Assembly: GCF_900217795.1 (NCBI RefSeq)
Contig: NZ_OBMQ01000016.1
Coordinates: 1-64,000, forward strand
Direction of reading: 5' to 3'
DNA: 64,000 nucleotides
Source: Ureibacillus xyleni
GTDB lineage: Bacteria; Bacillota; Bacilli; Bacillales_A; Planococcaceae
Positions within the stretch are counted from its first letter, which is position 1, and each line of letters opens with the position of its first letter. Below the pieces are notes generated by a model that saw nothing but the letters and a program-made list of their open reading frames with translations, had not been told where the DNA came from and ran no database searches. This document shows, in pieces, positions 36,854-45,658 of the stretch. The position numbers and the translations under genes were made by a program.

Positions 36854-39682
36854 ATGATTGAGAGGCTAGTAAAATTGAGTTTTGTTAAAGTAATGAAATC
36901 AATGTTGGATTCAATGAAAATAGATGATGATTTACAAATATTAGTGGCACCTTTAGAACGATTAATTGTGCATTGGACTGATCCAGTTCGGTTAATAGTT
37001 ATGGGGGAGTTCAATGCGGGCAAGTCTACATTAATAAATACTTTATTAGGTGAAGAGGTCATTGCAACTGGGATAGTTCCGACGACAGCTGTTGCAACGT
37101 ATTTGCGTTATTCAAAAGAAAAATATATTGAAATTGTATATGAAAATGGAAATGTTGAACGGAAATCCATTAAGGAAATGGAAAAACTAACATCAGAAAG
37201 AAACAAAGAAGGAAAAAAGCAGCGAGAGAATATTCAATTAATTAATCTTTACTTACCAAATCCTTTCCTCTTAAACCTTGTACTAATTGATACACCCGGA
37301 CTTGGTGCTCACCATTCGCAGCATGAAATCCAAGCTTCGGATGCATACAAAGAAGCCGATGACAGCATGTGGATTTTTAGGTACGGATCAGTTGGAAGAC
37401 TTAGTGAAGTTAACGTATTGAAAAAACTAAAAGATAACGGTTTGGATCCAATTGGTGTCGTCAATATGATAGATCAATCGGATGAAGATGACATAACTCC
37501 TTATCTTCAATACGAGTTTGACAAGTTAGGAGGACGAATTCGTAGTTTAATCGGCGTTTCCTCCATCGAAGCAAAGGAAGCTCAAGAAACAATAGATCAG
37601 GAATTACTTGAAATTAGTGGTTTTCCAAAGTTGTTAAGCCTAATTGATGAAATAAAAAAAGATAAAGAATCTCGAAAATATAAACGATTTGAAACTAAAT
37701 TTTTATCCTTTTGGCTGGAATTTACTGATGCCTTTACTAACGTTATTAACTCAAAACGATATGTAAAAAGTTTAATGCAAATTCGAAATGATACAGTAGA
37801 TGTAGAACATGAGAATCATATTGTCCAAACACGTATTGCTAAAGAAATCGCTCAAACTGCTAAAAACAATAAACAACTTGTAGAAAGTATCGCTAAAACA
37901 AAAACTTTACATGATTGGGTTAAAAGGAAGGATTTTAAATATTTAATTGAAGACATACCTCAACTAAAAGATTGGAAGGAATTTGAAAAGCTATACTTCG
38001 ATACTAAAAAGGTAATTCAAAATTTAATAAATGAAGTAAACACATATGAACAAAGCATTCAAAAAGAAATAGGAAAAGAAATTAATTATATTAAGTTAAT
38101 CCAAACACCTAAGAAAGTATTGAAAAAATATCAATCTCAACGTAAGCAACTGATAGAAAAAGAGAAAGCACTAAATATTAAAATAAAGGAATTAAACGCA
38201 ACCTTATTCCGTTTACAAACCGAGAAAAATACTATACGACAACAAATTAAAGACCATTATCAATCTTGGATTACTAAACGAGAAATGAACACCATTAACA
38301 AAGTAAGAGAACAAAGAGAACAACAGATCGAAGCAAATTTAAAGTCTCAAATATTACTACATAATCAAATTCAACAATTGGACTATTTAGTAAAATTGCA
38401 ACAAAAAATGAAGCAAGTTAGGCGATATGTGCGAGCTGCCACATTAACAAAAGAGTTTCAACAAGAATTACCCCACTTAAAAGAACAACGGATAGTGGAT
38501 GAAACAATTCAATCTTTAAATGCGCAACTAAAAAACGAAAAAGACAAACTACAACAAACAACGATCAAACTCGATATCCAACTTCCAAAACCACTTGAAC
38601 AATTAAATGTAGTTCCTAAAAAATCGTTACGTAATATTCGACCGCTTTTCATTGCATCAGTTATTCCATTAGTTGTTGCAACATCTATCATGTTCAAAGA
38701 CTCATTTGCGCTTGGTGATATAAGGGATAGTTTTGCACCGGATGAAGAGATTATTTCTAATAATGAACCGACAGATCAAAACGAATACGCTCAAACTGAA
38801 ATAATCGGATTAGCTACAGTTTCCAAAACAAGTGGGGAACAAGTAATAGTTTACGAAAATGCAAATGATAATTCCGCGGAAATTGGCAATCTGGGCGATC
38901 AGGATTATGAAATCATGGCCTTTACCGAAAATGGCTGGATGCAAATTGGTGAAGATGCATGGGTATTTTATGACGACGAAAAGATGACATTGTATCAGCA
39001 ACAATTAAAGCAAAGATTAAATATGGACTATGAACTTATTTTGAGAACCGAAGAAACAACTGTTCCGTTTATCCCTGTGTTTTCTGAAAATAGTAGGGAC
39101 AGTGCAGTGGTCGGCTATCTTGAAAATAGCTCATATGTAGATATTTATGAACTTTCTAATAGCAATTGGGCGAAAATCGGCCAAAGCGCTTGGATTGAAT
39201 CGGATAAATACTTAACGATTGATTGGAATTTTGATCCAGTAGCTGATGGTAAACCAATTGGCACATTAACAGTGAATACACCTAAATTAAACGTGCGAGA
39301 AGAGGACTTTCAACAATCAAACTTATTGGGCACTTTACCAAACGGGACAAAAGTGGATGTCTATGAAATTTCTGATTCAACAGGTTGGTACCGAATTGGC
39401 GAGGATGGTTGGGTAACAAGTGACCCCCAATATAGTTCCTTTTATCAATTTTACGATTACATTTCAACGTATGAAACAGCCATAGGAACAGCAAGAATTT
39501 TAATCGATCTTCATGTTCGTGTAAATGAAAATAGCGCTTCGGAAAGTCAAGGGATATTAAGACAAGGTCAAGTTGTGAACGTTTATGAAATATCGGCGGA
39601 CTCAGGTTGGTATCGTATAGGAACAGATGCATGGATTAGTAATGACGGGCAATTAGTCGCTTATGAAGAGGAGGGGTATTAA
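36854..39682 (+). CDS. dynamin-like GTPase with transmembrane segment and four SH3b-like repeats
   Basis: 942-residue bacterial dynamin-like protein. GTPase domain: P-loop GEFNAGKSTL (51-60), G2 Thr in VPTTAVA (75-81), G3 DTPGL (146-150), G4-like NMID (204-207). Residues about 310-590 are helical and charged (stalk, coiled coil). A hydrophobic segment at 597-613 (ending LVVATSIMF) is followed by a C-terminal half of four SH3b-like repeats at about 652-707, 733-783, 803-856 and 878-930, each ending in a GW(Y/M)(R/Q)IG...W motif. Such repeats usually bind cell wall outside the membrane, so GTPase-in, SH3b-out topology is inferred. A TTG at 36875 with GAGAGG 9 nt upstream is an alternative start. 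First gene of the dynamin operon; its stop overlaps the next start as TAATG. Confidence 0.87.
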   Translation: MIERLVKLSFVKVMKSMLDSMKIDDDLQILVAPLERLIVHWTDPVRLIVMGEFNAGKSTLINTLLGEEVIATGIVPTTAVATYLRYSKEKYIEIVYENGNVERKSIKEMEKLTSERNKEGKKQRENIQLINLYLPNPFLLNLVLIDTPGLGAHHSQHEIQASDAYKEADDSMWIFRYGSVGRLSEVNVLKKLKDNGLDPIGVVNMIDQSDEDDITPYLQYEFDKLGGRIRSLIGVSSIEAKEAQETIDQELLEISGFPKLLSLIDEIKKDKESRKYKRFETKFLSFWLEFTDAFTNVINSKRYVKSLMQIRNDTVDVEHENHIVQTRIAKEIAQTAKNNKQLVESIAKTKTLHDWVKRKDFKYLIEDIPQLKDWKEFEKLYFDTKKVIQNLINEVNTYEQSIQKEIGKEINYIKLIQTPKKVLKKYQSQRKQLIEKEKALNIKIKELNATLFRLQTEKNTIRQQIKDHYQSWITKREMNTINKVREQREQQIEANLKSQILLHNQIQQLDYLVKLQQKMKQVRRYVRAATLTKEFQQELPHLKEQRIVDETIQSLNAQLKNEKDKLQQTTIKLDIQLPKPLEQLNVVPKKSLRNIRPLFIASVIPLVVATSIMFKDSFALGDIRDSFAPDEEIISNNEPTDQNEYAQTEIIGLATVSKTSGEQVIVYENANDNSAEIGNLGDQDYEIMAFTENGWMQIGEDAWVFYDDEKMTLYQQQLKQRLNMDYELILRTEETTVPFIPVFSENSRDSAVVGYLENSSYVDIYELSNSNWAKIGQSAWIESDKYLTIDWNFDPVADGKPIGTLTVNTPKLNVREEDFQQSNLLGTLPNGTKVDVYEISDSTGWYRIGEDGWVTSDPQYSSFYQFYDYISTYETAIGTARILIDLHVRVNENSASESQGILRQGQVVNVYEISADSGWYRIGTDAWISNDGQLVAYEEEGY

Positions 39683-41631
39683 TGAGCCATTTACAAAAAT
39701 TTGAAGAAACAAAAACGAAAACGTACCAATCCCTCCAACAGGCCGAAAAGTTTGTGAAGGAATTAGGGATCGAACAAATTGCACAAGACCTCCATTTAAC
39801 GCGAATGACATTGAAACGAGAACAATTTGAAATCATTGTTGTTGGAGAATTTTCAAATGGAAAATCTACATTTTTAAATGCTTTATTGCAAGAGGAACTT
39901 CTTCCTTCATCCAATGTACCAACAACGGCATTGATAAACAAAATTTATTATCGTACGCAGCCAACCTTTGAAGTCCATTATGACAATAAAAAAAGTGAAA
40001 GACTATCCAAGAGTGAGTTTCTAAACTATGTTGCAGACGATAAACATAAAGCAGAAGGCAAAAATCTTCAACTTCTCCAAAAGGTTCGCAATCAATTTGG
40101 CAAAGCAACACATTTAGAAATCGGGTACCCAACTCCTATTTGTGAAAACAATATCGTATTGATTGATAGTCCAGGAACGAATGATATGGATGAAAAACGT
40201 GTTCAAATTACAAATGAATATATTCCGAAAAGTGATGCAGCGATTTTCCTTTTAAACGCAAGCCAGGTTTTCACAGCAAGAGAAAAGTCATTTTTGCTTC
40301 GTATTTTAGATGCAGATATTAAAAAAATCTTCTTTGTCATTAATTTTAAAGATCGCATTCGTACAAAAGAAGAATTTGAAGAAATACAACAGGTCGTATT
40401 AGATAATTTACCTATAACAGTGGAAAGGCCAAAAATTCATTTTGTTTCATCCCTTCATGCGTTAAACCACTATAAACGACTAAAGGGCATTGAAGAGGTG
40501 AAATCTGGTCGACGTGCATTAAGAAAACAACAACAACTAACGATTGAAGAGTCTGGAATGTTGGAATTTGAGCAACATTTAATGAATTTTTTATTAACGG
40601 AAAGTGGAACCGAAAAATTACGGAAACCAGTTGAACGTGCGATTCGATTACTGGAAATCGTGATTCAAGAACACCTAGTATTTGAACGCAATTCACTAAA
40701 TCATAACATCGAAAATATTGAACTACGTGTTGCTGACATAGAGATGCAACTGAAAAAAGTAGAGAATGAACTAAATCAAAAGACGAAAAAGATGACGCAA
40801 AAGATGTCCCTCCAATCAGAATCCATTTCAAGATGGTATGCGGATCAATTAAGTCACATTGCTAAAGTAGCTGAGGCGACAATGAATCAAGGAATCTTGC
40901 GCCAAGAAGATCCCGAAGTAATTAAAACAAATATTGACCTTGAGACGGGTAAATTAGAAAAACAACTAACAGAACAACTATCAATAAAAGTACAAAATGC
41001 CATTCATTCGATTATTAGTGATGAAGAACGCAAATTGAATCATCAATTAGGAAATTTAACGCAAAACATGATGAGTCTATCGAGCAATAAGGAACAATGG
41101 GAAGAACGTATTGTCCGCAAAGAAATCCAAGTGAAAAAAACAGTAGAAAATGCAAGTGCAGGGGCTGTCGTTTTAGGCGGATTATCTCTCTTCTTTACAG
41201 GTGGAGTTGCGGGTTGGGGTCTTGTTAGTGCGGGACTTGCAGGTGCAGCTTATACATATGTGACACAAAAGGAAGATAATCAATCAATGTACGGCCGCTT
41301 AAAAACACAAGTGAAAAATCGCTACAATAGCAACGTGTCTAAACAAACGAAGGAACTAGAAAAATCCTTAAAAGAACTAAACAACCATTTAAAAGAAGAA
41401 TATCAAAAACTTGTCCAAGGTAAAATTGCACAAGAACGAAATCGCTCCCAAATGCTCATTAATAACCAAAATTTAGCGGCTGACGAAGTACAACAAAAAT
41501 TAGCGTCATTAGATCATAAACGAAACAGTTGTGAAATGTTAATCAATAAACTAGAACATGACTTTAATCAATATTGTCACTATGTTAAAACTGAGGAGAA
41601 ATTATATGAACGACTCTCAATTCCGCAATAA
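39682..41631 (+). CDS. dynamin-like GTPase, second of the cluster
   Basis: 649-residue dynamin-like protein. P-loop GEFSNGKSTFLNALL (55-69), G2 Thr in VPTTALINKI, G3 as DSPGTND, G4 as NFKD. A long helical stalk follows, then a hydrophobic hairpin at about 493-530 (AGAVVLGGLSLFFTGGVAGW and a second half), which is the likely membrane-inserting paddle, then a C-terminal coiled coil that packs back in known bacterial dynamins. GAGGAGGGG sits before the ATG. It begins within the previous stop codon and its end overlaps the next gene by 26 nt, so the genes are co-translated. Membrane remodelling is the family role; the specific process is unknown. Confidence 0.9.
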   Translation: MSHLQKFEETKTKTYQSLQQAEKFVKELGIEQIAQDLHLTRMTLKREQFEIIVVGEFSNGKSTFLNALLQEELLPSSNVPTTALINKIYYRTQPTFEVHYDNKKSERLSKSEFLNYVADDKHKAEGKNLQLLQKVRNQFGKATHLEIGYPTPICENNIVLIDSPGTNDMDEKRVQITNEYIPKSDAAIFLLNASQVFTAREKSFLLRILDADIKKIFFVINFKDRIRTKEEFEEIQQVVLDNLPITVERPKIHFVSSLHALNHYKRLKGIEEVKSGRRALRKQQQLTIEESGMLEFEQHLMNFLLTESGTEKLRKPVERAIRLLEIVIQEHLVFERNSLNHNIENIELRVADIEMQLKKVENELNQKTKKMTQKMSLQSESISRWYADQLSHIAKVAEATMNQGILRQEDPEVIKTNIDLETGKLEKQLTEQLSIKVQNAIHSIISDEERKLNHQLGNLTQNMMSLSSNKEQWEERIVRKEIQVKKTVENASAGAVVLGGLSLFFTGGVAGWGLVSAGLAGAAYTYVTQKEDNQSMYGRLKTQVKNRYNSNVSKQTKELEKSLKELNNHLKEEYQKLVQGKIAQERNRSQMLINNQNLAADEVQQKLASLDHKRNSCEMLINKLEHDFNQYCHYVKTEEKLYERLSIPQ

Positions 41632-43390
41632 TTTATTAACTGAAATTCATCGTTACAAACAATTTGCGGAGTATTATAACATAACATCTATAGTAGAAAA
41701 ATTATTACTACTAGAAACTGATATTGAAGAAGACCACTTTTCATTCGTTGTCGTAGGTGAATTTAGTACAGGGAAGTCCTCATTTTTAAATGCATTAATT
41801 GAACAAGACATTTTACCGACTGGCATTACACCAACCACTTCAACGATCAATTTAATAACATAAGGACAACAACCAAAAGTTATCGTGGAATATTTTGATG
41901 GCACATCTTTTATTGATGACAATCCAAATGTTTTAGGGCAATTTATAGCAAAAGAACATTACAATGTAGACGAAATTAAACAGATAAGAGTGGAACAACC
42001 AATTTCATTTTTAAAAGATCGTATCGTTCTAGTGGATACACCTGGACTAAATGATGTAAACGAGCTTCGTAGTGATATTACTTATCAGTACATACCACGA
42101 GCTGACGTTGTATTTTTTTTGTTAGATTGCCGTACCCCTCTTCGAAAAACGGAATATGACTTTATTTCACATACTTTATTAGCAAATGGATTAGATCGAA
42201 TTATTTTCATTGCAAATTTTGCTGATGAAGTGAACGAAGAAGAGATTGATGCCATTGTCGATAAGATGCAGCGTCAACTAAAACAGGGGACAAATCTCAA
42301 TACTGTTGAGGTGATTCCATTTTCTTCACTAGAAGCCATTGATGCGATTGTTGAAGATGATGCAGAATTATATGAAATTTCAGGGATGCCTCTTGTGAAA
42401 GAAAGAATGATTGGGTTATGTCAATCGGGTACGCGAATTACAGAAAAAAATAAACGTTATGAGCAGCGGTTCGCATACATTTGTGAAGAATTTACTTCAC
42501 TTTTAGAACAACGAAAATTCATGATAGAACAATCATCAGAACAGCTAGAACAATATCAGCAACAACTACGGGATTGGCGAGAAGAGCAAGTAGCATTTTT
42601 GGAACAATTAAAGGCTTATAAAGATGAACGTGTCTTGGAATTCAACCAAATGGCAAGACAATCGATAAAAACGTTTTTTAATGAATTAGAAGAAGAACTT
42701 CATGATCGAATCGATGTTTATAGTGGAAGCCAAGTGCAACTATTTTTCGAAAAGGAAATTCCTAACTTAATGAAACGCAAAATGAAAATGTGGATTGAAC
42801 GATATACGCCTCATATTCATGAACTTATCAGCAAGTTAGAAGTGGCATTAGCTGACATCTTGGCGCAATTATTTAAAGAAAAAGTCTCTATCCAAACAAT
42901 GAGAAGTCATGATCAAGTGGCAACAGCGAAAGAAGTTCAACTGCAAACCGAAAAACATTCAGATCCCCTTCTCACATCTGGCCTTTTAGTAGGGGGAGCA
43001 AGTACATTATTGCTAGCCCTTGGAGGTCCCATTTTCTTACCGATTTTAGGGATGGTTGGACTTCCATATTTACAAAGAAAGATGCAAAAATCACAGCTTG
43101 ATTATTTAATACCACAAATGAAATCTGATATTAGTGAAAAACTCATCCAAGTTCAATTTCAATTTATGGATGAAGTTTGCGGATACATCGAAAAAAGTGC
43201 AAATCAAGTGTTTGAGCAATCGTTACAGTATTTCAATGATCGACTTTCAGAACAAGAAAAAGCCGTTAGAGAACAACTAGAAAAAAATAAACATCAAACA
43301 ACAGAAAACGAACAAGAAATTTATCAAATCAATCAACTATTAAACGAACAAAAACGCTTAACATACTCAGGAGGAAATGAAGATGTTTGA
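41606..43390 (+). pseudogene. dynamin-like GTPase, third of the cluster, split by one in-frame TAA
   Basis: One continuous frame apart from TAA at 41861-41863. Before it: MNDSQFRNNLLTE, P-loop GEFSTGKSSFLNAL and G2 TPTTSTINLIT. After it in the same frame: GQQPKVIVEYFDG, G3 DTPGLND, a G4-like NFAD, the stalk, a hydrophobic hairpin (LLVGGASTLLLALGGPIFLP) and a C-terminal coiled coil. Aligned to the preceding paralogue (KIYYRTQPTFEVHY against LIT-stop-GQQPKVIVEY), the stop replaces a Tyr, so a single TAT/TAC to TAA change explains it. The remainder (about 594 residues) is undamaged, suggesting a recent mutation, a sequencing error, or readthrough. The start at 41606 has GAGGAG about 8 nt upstream. 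A GTG at 41885 would give a fragment without P-loop. Confidence 0.85.
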
Positions 43391-43685
43391 TTTATGGAAT
43401 GGACTTGTAGGTGGGGAACATCAAACAGACCATCACGATGATCTCGTCACAGAAGTTTTTGAAGAAATTGCAGGGGATTATTCAACCATTAATCATGGTA
43501 CAGGATATGTGGATGGTTGTTTTGGAAATGACCCATTAAGTCAGTCGAGTAAATATCAATGTCCAGACTTTCCAGGAGTGACACAAGTGGAATCATATGT
43601 ACGGGCAGATGGAACAGTGGTTAAAGCTCATTTGCGTACCAACCCAGATGGCATCACTTCGAATAATTTTAGTTCAGCAAAATAA
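43383..43685 (+). CDS. small two-cysteine protein closing the dynamin operon
   Basis: 100-residue acidic protein, overlapping the third dynamin gene by 8 nt, with AGGAGG 8 nt before the ATG. Its N-terminal half is His/Asp-rich (GGEHQTDHHDD), followed by GYVDGCFGNDPL and SKYQCPDFPGV, and a C-terminal stretch VESYVRADGTVVKAHLRTNP like the short YxRxDGTxV-x-HxRTxPdG motif found at the end of various bacterial proteins. No family name can be given. The two Cys and His-rich start could bind metal. Tight linkage suggests that it works with the GTPases. Confidence 0.82.
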   Translation: MFDLWNGLVGGEHQTDHHDDLVTEVFEEIAGDYSTINHGTGYVDGCFGNDPLSQSSKYQCPDFPGVTQVESYVRADGTVVKAHLRTNPDGITSNNFSSAK

Positions 43686-43692
43686 AAATTTC

Positions 43693-43737
43693 GTATCCCG
43701 TACTCATGAAAAAGTGCGGGATACATTTGTATTTTTT
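43693..43737 (+). terminator. terminator of the dynamin operon
   Basis: 12-bp stem GTATCCCGTACT/AGTGCGGGATAC (one G-U pair), then ATTTGTATTTTTT. Marks the end of the four-gene unit. Confidence 0.85.
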
Positions 43738-43758
43738 ATCCCTCTATAAATTGGCTAG

Positions 43759-44628
43759 TTACCCCCGCTTTCTAAATGATAAATACTCTAAAAATCTCTT
43801 AGCGGCTAGTGAAAGGGATTGTTGTTCTCTCATTGCTATCCCAATATTGCGAAAAGCCGGAACTTCAAGCTCTTTCGTTATGATTTGGTAGGGGATACGC
43901 TGTAATATCAATTCTGGCAATATACTAATGCCAAGGCCGTTTTCCACCATCGACATAACTGCGTAGTCATCCCAAGTTGTAAAATGAATTTGTGGTGATA
44001 CTTGGTGCAACTCGAAAATTTCAGAGATTTCAGCTTTTGCTCCTTTTTCTAATAACATAAATGGACTATTTACTAATTCGCTAATGGGAAACTTGTCCTC
44101 ATTAGCAAGCGGATGATCCATTGGAAGCACTACTAGTAAGCGGTCTTGTTCCACAAAAATGGTTTCCAATGCTGATTTTGTTGGTAGTCGTAAAAAACCA
44201 AAATCGACACGCCCCTCCAATATCCAGCTTTCAATCTCGGTATAATCTCCTAAAAGTAGTTCGAAGTCTATATTTGGAAAGTCCTTCTTAAAAATCTTAA
44301 TCATAAAAGGAAGCCAATGAGTGGCCACGCTTGAGAATGTGCCAATTCGAATCATGCCAGATTGTAAATCGAGTAAATTTTCTACATGCCTCATCAAAGT
44401 TTCATGCTCATTACAAACGCGTTGTAATTGGGGTAATAACTTTAAACCATCAGAAGTTAACGAAATACCAGCACGCCCCCGTTCAAAGAGTTGAACTCCC
44501 CATTCTGATTCTAAATCATTTATCATACGGCTAATGCCAGATTGTGTATAGTTTAAATGTTCAGCTGCTTTTGTAAAACTTCCATACTCTACAGCTTTTA
44601 CAAAGGCCATATATTTTTGGATATTCAT
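43759..44628 (-). CDS. LysR-family transcriptional regulator
   Basis: 289-residue LTTR. N-terminal winged helix-turn-helix with FVKAVEYGSFTKAAEHLNYT and QSGISRMINDLESEWGVQLF, followed by the usual linker and an effector-binding domain (IRIGTFSSVATHWLPFMIKI, GRVDFGFLRLP, NGLGISILPELIL). The ATG at 44628 is used rather than the GTG at 44637. It is divergent from the EamA transporter, whose promoter region it shares; regulation of that transporter is the usual expectation. The co-inducer is unknown. Confidence 0.92.
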   Translation of the reverse strand: MNIQKYMAFVKAVEYGSFTKAAEHLNYTQSGISRMINDLESEWGVQLFERGRAGISLTSDGLKLLPQLQRVCNEHETLMRHVENLLDLQSGMIRIGTFSSVATHWLPFMIKIFKKDFPNIDFELLLGDYTEIESWILEGRVDFGFLRLPTKSALETIFVEQDRLLVVLPMDHPLANEDKFPISELVNSPFMLLEKGAKAEISEIFELHQVSPQIHFTTWDDYAVMSMVENGLGISILPELILQRIPYQIITKELEVPAFRNIGIAMREQQSLSLAAKRFLEYLSFRKRG

Positions 44629-44749
44629 TACACACACTCTTTCTATGAGGTTTTATCATAATAAACATGAGAAACATTCAAATTTGTAATATATAAGTGT
44701 ATGCTATCCTATGAATATTGATAAATCAACATTGAGAGGAACAGGAAAA

Positions 44750-45655
44750 ATGGAAAAGGCATACCTCAAATATATAGCAGCCTTACTGTTATTTGGTTCA
44801 AATGGAATTGTAGCAAGTTATGTATTATTAAATAGCTATGAAATTGTTTTTTTCAGAACATTAATTGGTAGCATTTTCTTAATCGTCGTTTTTTACTTTT
44901 CGAAACAAACTGTATCTTTTTGGAAGAATAAAACTCACTTTCTGTACCTAGTAATTTCCGGTATGGCAATGGGGGCAAGTTGGATCTTTTTATTTGAAGC
45001 ATACTCACAAATTGGTGTCAGTATATCAACACTTGCCTATTATTGTGGTCCCGTTATTGTGATGATTCTCTCACCGGTGATATTTAAGGAAAAGATGACA
45101 ATGGCAAAACTACTCGGATTTATTGCAGTTTTACTTGGAATGTTTTGTGTAAATGGACAAGCTTTTTTACAAGGAAAAATTTCGTCAGGATTGATTTTCG
45201 GGATATGTGCAGCTCTCATGTATGCTGTTATGGTGATTTCCAATAAAAAGGCAAAAAGTATTACAGGGCTAGAAAATGCAACTTGTCAATTAGTCATTAG
45301 CTTTTTAACGGTTGCGATTTTTATTAGTTTCAAACAAGGATTTTCGGTTAATTTAGAGGAGGGAAGCTTAATCCCCATTCTGATTTTAGGCGTTATCAAC
45401 ACCGGGATTGGATGCTATTTTTACTTTTCTTCCATTGGTAACCTGCCCGTTCAATCGGTATCTATTCTGGGATATTTAGAACCTCTCTCTGCATTAATTT
45501 TTTCTTGCTTACTTTTAGGTGAACAATTAAGTCCGGTACAAATTGCCGGGGCTGTGTTAATCCTAGGAGGAGCAGCATTTGGAGAATTGTTTCGTACAAG
45601 GAAGAAAATGAATGTTATGCATGAAACGCATATTACTTCACAAGATTCGAGGTGA
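44750..45655 (+). CDS. EamA/DMT-family transporter
   Basis: About 301-residue membrane protein with ten predicted helices in two EamA repeats: YLKYIAALLLFGSNGIVASY with EIVFFRTLIGSIFLIVVFY in the first, and GLIFGICAALMYAVMVISNK, TGIGCYFYFSSIGNLP and GYLEPLSALIFSCLLLGEQL in the second. This is the drug/metabolite exporter superfamily; substrates are typically amino acids or metabolites. The start at 44750 has GAGGAACAGG upstream and removes a hydrophilic 13-residue extension. Divergent from a LysR gene; 3 nt before the next lipoprotein gene. Confidence 0.9.
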   Translation: MEKAYLKYIAALLLFGSNGIVASYVLLNSYEIVFFRTLIGSIFLIVVFYFSKQTVSFWKNKTHFLYLVISGMAMGASWIFLFEAYSQIGVSISTLAYYCGPVIVMILSPVIFKEKMTMAKLLGFIAVLLGMFCVNGQAFLQGKISSGLIFGICAALMYAVMVISNKKAKSITGLENATCQLVISFLTVAIFISFKQGFSVNLEEGSLIPILILGVINTGIGCYFYFSSIGNLPVQSVSILGYLEPLSALIFSCLLLGEQLSPVQIAGAVLILGGAAFGELFRTRKKMNVMHETHITSQDSR

Positions 45656-45658
45656 CAC

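Noticed and set aside
39636-40132. Minus-strand open frames inside the dynamin genes
   Set aside because: Shadows of the plus-strand coding frames; low-quality composition and no ribosome sites.
41885-43390. Separate 501-residue gene starting at GTG 41885
   Set aside because: No ribosome site, begins in mid-GTPase domain and is in frame with the upstream part; better read as one gene with a stop codon.
43706-43891. 61-residue plus-strand frame after the dynamin operon
   Set aside because: It lies across the terminator and the antisense strand of the LysR gene; no ribosome site.
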